A stretch of 42,716 nt of DNA from an uncultured Mycoplasmatota bacterium. GTDB taxonomy: Bacteria > Bacillota_I > Bacilli_A > RF39 > UBA660. A program made the translations under genes and the position numbers. Position 1 is the first letter of the stretch. Each line of letters starts with the position of its first letter. Shown here in pieces: positions 37,106 to 42,716 of this stretch. The DNA lies in assembly GCA_946494345.1 (NCBI GenBank), contig CAMMBX010000003.1, positions 1-42,716 on the forward strand, written 5' to 3'. The notes beneath the pieces are model-generated. The model searched no databases, had not been told where the DNA came from, and saw nothing but the letters and a program-made list of their open reading frames with translations.

Positions 37106-37227
37106 AATTTTTCCTCTTTTCCAAGTGTTAATATTTTATCACATATTTCTTTTTTTTTAAATTTATTGTATTATAAATTTAATAGATAATTTCTATATTA
37201 TATATTTATTATAGAAGGGAGTAAAAA

Positions 37228-37578
37228 ATGAGAGAGTATATGAGAGAATATATTAAAGAAGTAGATAAAAAGATTAGTGATAATCATAAATTTAGTAATG
37301 AAGAGATAGAAGACTTTCTATTTAAAATGAACCTTTTTCAAAGAGAGAGGGTTATACATTTAGGTATAACACTTTCTTATGTCTTTTTTACAATTTTATT
37401 TTTGTTTTTAACTAAATATATTTTTATGATGTTTATTATTTTCTTTATTTTACTTATTTTTGATGGGTTTTATGTATATCATTACTTTTTTTTAGAAAAT
37501 AGTGTTCAGTATATGTATAAACAGTATGATAAAATGAAAAAAGGTAGTATAATTAAAAAGAATAGGAAAGAGGGATAA
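37228..37578 (+). CDS. Small two-TM membrane protein
   Basis: ORF with GAAGGGAG RBS and two hydrophobic helices. Confidence 0.65.
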   Translation: MREYMREYIKEVDKKISDNHKFSNEEIEDFLFKMNLFQRERVIHLGITLSYVFFTILFLFLTKYIFMMFIIFFILLIFDGFYVYHYFFLENSVQYMYKQYDKMKKGSIIKKNRKEG

Positions 37579-37579
37579 T

Positions 37580-38368
37580 ATGAATTTACAAGGGAAAATT
37601 GCTGTTGTAACTGGTGGTGCGATGGGAAATGGTAAAGGAATTGTAGAGTCTTTACTTAAGGCAGGAGCCTCTGTTGTTATATTAGATAAGTCAACTGAGT
37701 TAACTAATACAGTTAATGAACTTGGTTCAAAAGGGTATAAAGTGTTAGGTATTAATGTTGATATAAGTAATAAGAACTTATTAGTTCAAGTTGTTGATAT
37801 TATAAAAAAATACTATGATCATATAGATATATTAGTAAATAATGCAGGTGTTTGTAAGTTAGAGACATTTGAAAAGATGACTGATGAGTTACGAGATTTA
37901 CATTTTGATATTAATATTAAGGGAACTTGGGATGTTACTAAAGTATTACTTCCAATGTTAAGAAGTAGTGGTAAAGCTAGTATTATTAATTTATCTAGTG
38001 TTACTGGTCCTATGGTAGCGGATTCAGGTGAAGTTGCATATGCTACTACAAAAGCAGCGCTTATTGGTTTTACTAAAGCTTTGGCGCGTGAAGAAGTAGA
38101 ACATGGTATTAGAGTTAATGCTATTTTACCTGGTTATATTAGAACACCTATGGTTGACGGTATGGCTAAAGAGACTAATCCAACTGATCCAGAGAGTGTT
38201 ATTAATGGTATTGCAAGTGCAATTCCTATGAAAAGATTAGGAGATCCTAGTGAGCTTGGAGAACTTGCATGTTTTCTTGCAAGTGATTCATCTAGTTATA
38301 TAACAGGTACTAGTATTGTTATTGATGGTGGTTCAACATTACCAGAAACTGTTATAATGGGTGTTTAA
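37580..38368 (+). CDS. SDR family oxidoreductase
   Basis: VTGGAMGNGKGI, NNAGV and YATTKAAL; C-terminal SSYITGTSIVIDGGSTL. Confidence 0.92.
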   Translation: MNLQGKIAVVTGGAMGNGKGIVESLLKAGASVVILDKSTELTNTVNELGSKGYKVLGINVDISNKNLLVQVVDIIKKYYDHIDILVNNAGVCKLETFEKMTDELRDLHFDINIKGTWDVTKVLLPMLRSSGKASIINLSSVTGPMVADSGEVAYATTKAALIGFTKALAREEVEHGIRVNAILPGYIRTPMVDGMAKETNPTDPESVINGIASAIPMKRLGDPSELGELACFLASDSSSYITGTSIVIDGGSTLPETVIMGV

Positions 38369-38390
38369 ATATGTTTTAGGGGGAATTTAT

Positions 38391-38813
38391 ATGATTGAAG
38401 GAAATAGAGTGGAAGTTTATCTTTCTGATGAGTTGAAAGCTAAGAAAAATTTATTTAAAATAAAAAAAGATGCTAGAATTAATGGCGGTCATGATAAGTG
38501 TTTTAAATTTATAAATAGTTATTATGATTTAAAAGTTAATTTTGCAGATATAAGTAATTTTTCTATAGATTATGCTAATTATGGTCATCTTTCTTTTTCT
38601 ATTGCTACACCATGGTTGTTAATTTCAATTCCTGAAGTGGTTAGTAATAGTCATTTAGAAATACTTAATAGTATTATGGAAGATTTAGATGGTAATGCTT
38701 TAGCAATATATGCATATATTAATAATGTGTTAGAGCAGTATATTATTGATGATACTTATAAAGATAATAAAGATATGTTAATTAAAGTCTTAAAGAAAAA
38801 GAAACTTGTTTAA
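38391..38813 (+). CDS. Hypothetical protein
   Basis: ATG 38391 after TTAGGGGG; family not recognised. Confidence 0.6.
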   Translation: MIEGNRVEVYLSDELKAKKNLFKIKKDARINGGHDKCFKFINSYYDLKVNFADISNFSIDYANYGHLSFSIATPWLLISIPEVVSNSHLEILNSIMEDLDGNALAIYAYINNVLEQYIIDDTYKDNKDMLIKVLKKKKLV

Positions 38814-38825
38814 GCTTCTTTTTTT
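38796..38825. terminator. Likely bidirectional intrinsic terminator over convergent stops
   Basis: AAAAAGAAACTT GTTT AAGCTTCTTTTT: 12-bp stem, one mismatch, A/T-tracts on both sides. Confidence 0.6.
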
Positions 38826-39019
38826 AAATTATTTTCAAGTATTGTTAACATTTCATTTTTCATCTCATCAGTTGAATTATTCCAAATTATTTCCATGAAT
38901 ACTCCCATACCAGGTAAAGTAACTTCATCTTTTGATGCAATTGATTCAGTTATTGCTTCCTTAATACTTTCTTTATTATCGTTTTTAAAGTTATTTAATA
39001 TATAATCTTTTATACTCAT
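38810..39019 (-). CDS. sspI: SspI-like small acid-soluble spore protein
   Basis: 'ITESIASKDEVTLPGMGVFMEIIWNNSTDEMKNEMLTILENNLKK' closely resembles the SspI consensus (LPGLGVLFEVIW...EKNEML.TLE). Confidence 0.8.
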   Translation of the reverse strand: MSIKDYILNNFKNDNKESIKEAITESIASKDEVTLPGMGVFMEIIWNNSTDEMKNEMLTILENNLKKEA

Positions 39020-39115
39020 AAAATCATCCTCCTAGACATATCTTTACCAAAATTTATTAATTTATACTATATTATTTTCGTCTTTTCATATATAATTTAA
39101 TTAGGAGGGATGAAA

Positions 39116-39679
39116 ATGTCAACAGGATTGATTATTGGAATAGTAGTAGTTGCTATTATTGTTATTTTAATTATTTGGTATGTAGTTACATATAACTCTT
39201 TAATTGCACTTAGAAATAGGGTTAAAGATCAATGGAGTCAAATTGATGTTCAACTTAAAAGAAGAGCTGATTTAATTCCTAATTTAGTAGAGACTGTTAA
39301 GGGTTATGCTAAACATGAAAGTTCTACTTTAGATGCTGTTATTAATGCAAGAAATAGTTTTAATACAGCATCAACTAAAGAAGAAGAGATAAAAGCTAGT
39401 GGTGAATTAACAGGTATGTTAAATAGACTATTCGCTCTTGCAGAAGCATATCCTGATTTAAAAGCTAATCAGAACTTTATGTCACTACAAAATGATTTAA
39501 GAGATACTGAAGATAAGATTAGTACTATGAGACAATTTTATAATGATACAGTACTTACTTATAATAATAAAGTACAATCTATTCCTAGTAATATAGTTGC
39601 AAGTATTGCTCATTTTAAAGAAGAAGAATTCTTTGAAATAGATGAGAAAGACAAGGAAGCACCTAAAGTATCATTTTAA
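39116..39679 (+). CDS. lemA: LemA family protein
   Basis: '[43 protein letters not shown]'. Confidence 0.93.
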   Translation: MSTGLIIGIVVVAIIVILIIWYVVTYNSLIALRNRVKDQWSQIDVQLKRRADLIPNLVETVKGYAKHESSTLDAVINARNSFNTASTKEEEIKASGELTGMLNRLFALAEAYPDLKANQNFMSLQNDLRDTEDKISTMRQFYNDTVLTYNNKVQSIPSNIVASIAHFKEEEFFEIDEKDKEAPKVSF

Positions 39680-39681
39680 GA

Positions 39682-39704
39682 CTTGCTAATAGCAAGCTTT
39701 TTTT
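39682..39704 (+). terminator. Intrinsic terminator/attenuator between lemA and DUF2207 gene
   Basis: CTTGCT AAT AGCAAG followed by CTTTTTTTC. Confidence 0.75.
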
Positions 39705-39723
39705 CTAAGAGGAGTGAATGATT

Positions 39724-41631
39724 ATGAATAAGGGAGTAAAAGTAGGGGTAGTTATTTTTATATTTTTAATAGTTGCATTAGTTTTTGCTGTTTCGATGAC
39801 TGATAGTGAGCCTACTGATAAGTTTTTAAGTGAGATAGAAATACAGGAAGATGGTTCTATTAAGGTGAGAGAACTTATTAAGATGAATGGGGACTTTAAT
39901 GGTATGGAACGTGATGTTAGTTATGCCAGTTATAATAATAGACCATATAGTGGTGATATAAGTGCTATTGAGGGAAATAGCGATTTATATGATGGTAGTG
40001 GTATTACTGATGTTAGTGTTGGTTCTATTAGTGACGATGGTGATCTTACTTTTGATGACTTTAATAGAAGTGTTAACTATTTTGATGAAGTTAATTTTGC
40101 AAGTAATGGAGAATCTTCTAAATATACCTATAATACTTTTATGAATGAAATTAATTTAAAACTTTTTAATCCTAGTGATTTAGATGAAATCTTTTATATA
40201 GAGTATACTGTTACTGATGTAGTAGTTGTTCATAATGATGTTGCAGAACTTGCCTGGAATACTTTAGGTGATGGTTATAGAGAAAATATTGGAGATTATG
40301 AAGTTAAAGTAATACTACCTAATAGCGATAGTGATTATAGAGTATGGTTACATGGACCTTTGAATGGAGAAATAGAAAGAACTAGTAATAGTGAAGCGAT
40401 TGGTACGTTTAACTTTTTAGGAGCATATAATCCTGTTAGTATTAGATTAATATTTAATAAAGATTTAGTACCTAATGCTACTAAAATGAGTGGTTTAACT
40501 GCTAAAGATGCTATTATAGATTATCAGGCTAAATTAAGTGATGAAGCGAATGATGAAAGAGAAAAAATTCAAAGACAAAATATGACTTTAATAATAGTAA
40601 GTAGTATTTGGGGTGTTATTGCTATTTCTCTTGCAGTTGGTGTTTATTTAAGAGAAAGAAAAATGAAGAAAACTGCCTTTAATATGGAATATTTTAGAGA
40701 CTTTCCTGCAAGTTATGGTCCAGAAGTATTAGAGTATTTATTAGATAAGAATGTAACAGAAAAAAGTTTATCGGCAACAATATTAAATCTAATATATAAG
40801 AAAGTATTAAAAGTAGAAAAGATTGATAATAAGAGAAAAGATGATTATAAACTAATATTACAAGAGTATGATGAATCTAGTTTAACTGAAACAGAAAAGA
40901 TAGCATTAAATTTAATTATCAATGAGGTGGGTAATAGTAAAGAAGTAGTATTATCTCATATAAAAGAGCATTGTTCTAGTTTAAGTAATGCTAATAGAGT
41001 AATGGATTTATATAATGATTTTGTTAAGACTAGTAAAACTTTAGGTAAAAGTGAAAACTTCTTTGCTAAGACTCCAGGGTTAGTAGCATTTACAGTTATT
41101 TTTAGTTTACTAGGACTTATTTTAACATTTATTAGTTTTACTTTAGATTTATCTTGGCTAGGAATAATAATTATTATTCTTATGATAGCATTAATCATCT
41201 TTGTAGTAACTAGAAAGTTTTATACAAAGAAAGGTGCGGATGATTATGCTAAATGGATGGCTCATAAAAGATTTTTAGAAGATTTTAGTAGATTTAATGA
41301 AAAAGAGTTACCTGAAGTAACTCTATGGGATAAATATTTAGTTTATGCAGTTGTCTTAGACTGTGCTGATAAGTTATCTAAAGAGATGGAATTAAAGATG
41401 CCAAATATGGATACAAATGATACTGCTTATGTAGGTTATAATCCATTAATGACTCATTATATTATAACTTCTAATATTTATTCTAGTATAAATAGTGGTA
41501 TTCATACTGCCGTTGCATCATCACGTTCCTCAATCGCTGCAAGTCAAGCTTCAAGTGGCGGAGGCTTTGGAGGAGGCTCTATTGGTGGTGGAGGTTCCTT
41601 CGGAGGTGGAGGCGGCGGAGGCCGTTTCTAA
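39724..41631 (+). CDS. DUF2207 (YciQ-like) membrane protein with Gly-rich C-terminus
   Basis: Signal/TM, extracytoplasmic beta domain, TMs, terminal GGGFGGGSIGGGGSFGGGGGGGRF; classic LemA neighbour. Confidence 0.85.
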   Translation: MNKGVKVGVVIFIFLIVALVFAVSMTDSEPTDKFLSEIEIQEDGSIKVRELIKMNGDFNGMERDVSYASYNNRPYSGDISAIEGNSDLYDGSGITDVSVGSISDDGDLTFDDFNRSVNYFDEVNFASNGESSKYTYNTFMNEINLKLFNPSDLDEIFYIEYTVTDVVVVHNDVAELAWNTLGDGYRENIGDYEVKVILPNSDSDYRVWLHGPLNGEIERTSNSEAIGTFNFLGAYNPVSIRLIFNKDLVPNATKMSGLTAKDAIIDYQAKLSDEANDEREKIQRQNMTLIIVSSIWGVIAISLAVGVYLRERKMKKTAFNMEYFRDFPASYGPEVLEYLLDKNVTEKSLSATILNLIYKKVLKVEKIDNKRKDDYKLILQEYDESSLTETEKIALNLIINEVGNSKEVVLSHIKEHCSSLSNANRVMDLYNDFVKTSKTLGKSENFFAKTPGLVAFTVIFSLLGLILTFISFTLDLSWLGIIIIILMIALIIFVVTRKFYTKKGADDYAKWMAHKRFLEDFSRFNEKELPEVTLWDKYLVYAVVLDCADKLSKEMELKMPNMDTNDTAYVGYNPLMTHYIITSNIYSSINSGIHTAVASSRSSIAASQASSGGGFGGGSIGGGGSFGGGGGGGRF

Positions 41632-42389
41632 TCCTCAAGAAAACATAAAATAATTTTAATAATTACATAAGTATTTTCTAAATAACAAAAGTGGGTACAA
41701 TTAGGAAAGATGATAAGCTCACTATTTGTTATTTTTTTGTGCATTAATTTACCATCTTTTAGGGGTGTATCTATATCTTTTTCTCCCCAGAGTATTAGAG
41801 TATTGGTATTAATAGAGGATAGATACTTAGTAAGGTCTAGATTGACAATATTTTTAAAAGTCTCTCGCATATTTTCATCTAATGATTGATAATCACTACT
41901 TGAAAACTTATTGAAAAGATATGTTTTAAACTTGTGTTTAAGCTTTTTAGGAAGATAATTGGCAATACTTTGTAGAGTCTTATATAGTTTTAATCTTAAT
42001 TTTTTCTTTAAAGTCATCTTAGGTTTTATACCAGCGCTGTCTATTAATATTAGATTTTTAATAGGAATATTATATTTAGAAGATAGAAGTATGGCAATTC
42101 TACCTCCAAAAGAATGGGCAATGATATTAGAATTAGATATATTTAAGTCATTAAGAAATTTAATTATTATTTTAGTATAATCATCCATAGTAAGATTATA
42201 ATTAGGAAAGGTGGTATTTCCAAAGCCTGGGTAGTCTATTATATATACAGTATAATCTATCATTAAAATATTAATTATTTCTAAGAAGGTATTTCTTGTT
42301 TCTCCCCAACCTGGTAATATAACAATAGTATCTTTTCCCTCTCCATATTTTAAATAAGATAATTTTATATCTTTATAGTCAATAGTCAT
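41628..42389 (-). CDS. Alpha/beta hydrolase fold protein
   Basis: ILPGWGET, nucleophile elbow AHSFGG, 'LILWGEKDIDTPL', C-terminal His (NCTHFCYLE). Confidence 0.88.
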   Translation of the reverse strand: MTIDYKDIKLSYLKYGEGKDTIVILPGWGETRNTFLEIINILMIDYTVYIIDYPGFGNTTFPNYNLTMDDYTKIIIKFLNDLNISNSNIIAHSFGGRIAILLSSKYNIPIKNLILIDSAGIKPKMTLKKKLRLKLYKTLQSIANYLPKKLKHKFKTYLFNKFSSSDYQSLDENMRETFKNIVNLDLTKYLSSINTNTLILWGEKDIDTPLKDGKLMHKKITNSELIIFPNCTHFCYLENTYVIIKIILCFLED

Positions 42390-42562
42390 ATACAACACCT
42401 ATTATAGGATATGTAACTGAAGTAAGATTGTTTATGGAAATTTATTGTCAAAGTTTGGTCTATGTGTTAATATTGTAATAGATAAGATTGGGGAAATAGA
42501 CGAATATATAAATAAAGTATTAAAAGTAATAATTTGGTAATATTAAAAATAGAGGTGTATTG

Positions 42563-42697
42563 ATGAGAAGATTATTATTAGAAACAAGTTTTAGTAAAAT
42601 ATATATAATAGTAATGGTTGTAATAACTCTATTAATAGTAGGAGGATATTTCTCCTATGCCATGGGGACTTATGTCAAGAAAGTGGACACATTTTAG
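42563..42697 (+). pseudogene. 5' fragment of an exported protein, possibly cut by an IS at the window edge
   Basis: MRRLLLETSFSKIYIIVMVVITLLIVGGYFSYAMGTYVKKVDTF*: signal-anchor-like start ending abruptly in IS-end-like sequence. Confidence 0.4.
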
Positions 42698-42716
42698 AGG
42701 GGGTTTTTATAAATTT
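42673..42716. mobile_element. Possible terminal sequence of an insertion element
   Basis: TGTCAAGAAAGTGGACACATTTTAGAGGGGG resembles IS3-type ends (TG..., GTGGACAC); pattern only. Confidence 0.25.

Noticed and set aside
39962-41198. Overlapping ORFs at 39962-40144 (+) and 40956-41198 (-)
   Set aside because: Both lie inside the DUF2207 gene; hydrophobic low-complexity shadow translations.
41959-42180. Plus-strand 73-aa ORF
   Set aside because: Antisense to the alpha/beta hydrolase, which has full catalytic motifs.
42399-42562. Possible remnant ORF '...SKFGLCVNIVIDKIGEIDEYINKVLKVIIW*'
   Set aside because: No ATG/GTG start or RBS and too short to assign.

Overview
AT-rich, densely coded bacterial window using the standard code (TGA acts as a stop). 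It looks like an uncultured low-GC Firmicutes/Bacilli lineage (inference). Three blocks are visible. (1) About 0.4-25.9 kb is a co-directional supercluster. It starts with surface/membrane proteins (a pilin-like DUF5011 protein, a class B-like sortase, a Cys-rich 900-aa secreted protein). A Tad/Flp-type module follows (TadE-like, CpaB/SAF, CpaF/TadA, TadB, TadC, an unlisted 52-aa pilin-like ORF, a second TadE-like protein, TadZ-like). It runs directly into a Gram-positive-type T4SS (three VirB2-like paralogs, VirB6-, VirB3/PrgI- and VirB4-like proteins with the VirB4 N-domain on a separate overlapping ORF, an M23 + glucosaminidase-like hydrolase, two VirB8-like proteins, VirD4). No relaxase, integrase or replication gene is seen. 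(2) About 26.1-26.8 kb holds a VapD-like gene and a small unknown ORF. (3) About 26.9-35.9 kb is a NAD salvage operon (pncA-like, pncB, nadE, MiaB-like radical SAM, nadD, DraG-like, pncC, NrtR-like, nadK). It has a consensus sigma-A promoter and two near-identical 21-bp palindromes. The remainder is mostly ordinary (YlmH-like S4, SDR, SspI-like SASP, LemA + DUF2207, alpha/beta hydrolase). The best candidate for an undescribed system is the relaxase-less Tad + T4SS supercluster. Novelty cannot be established without database searches.
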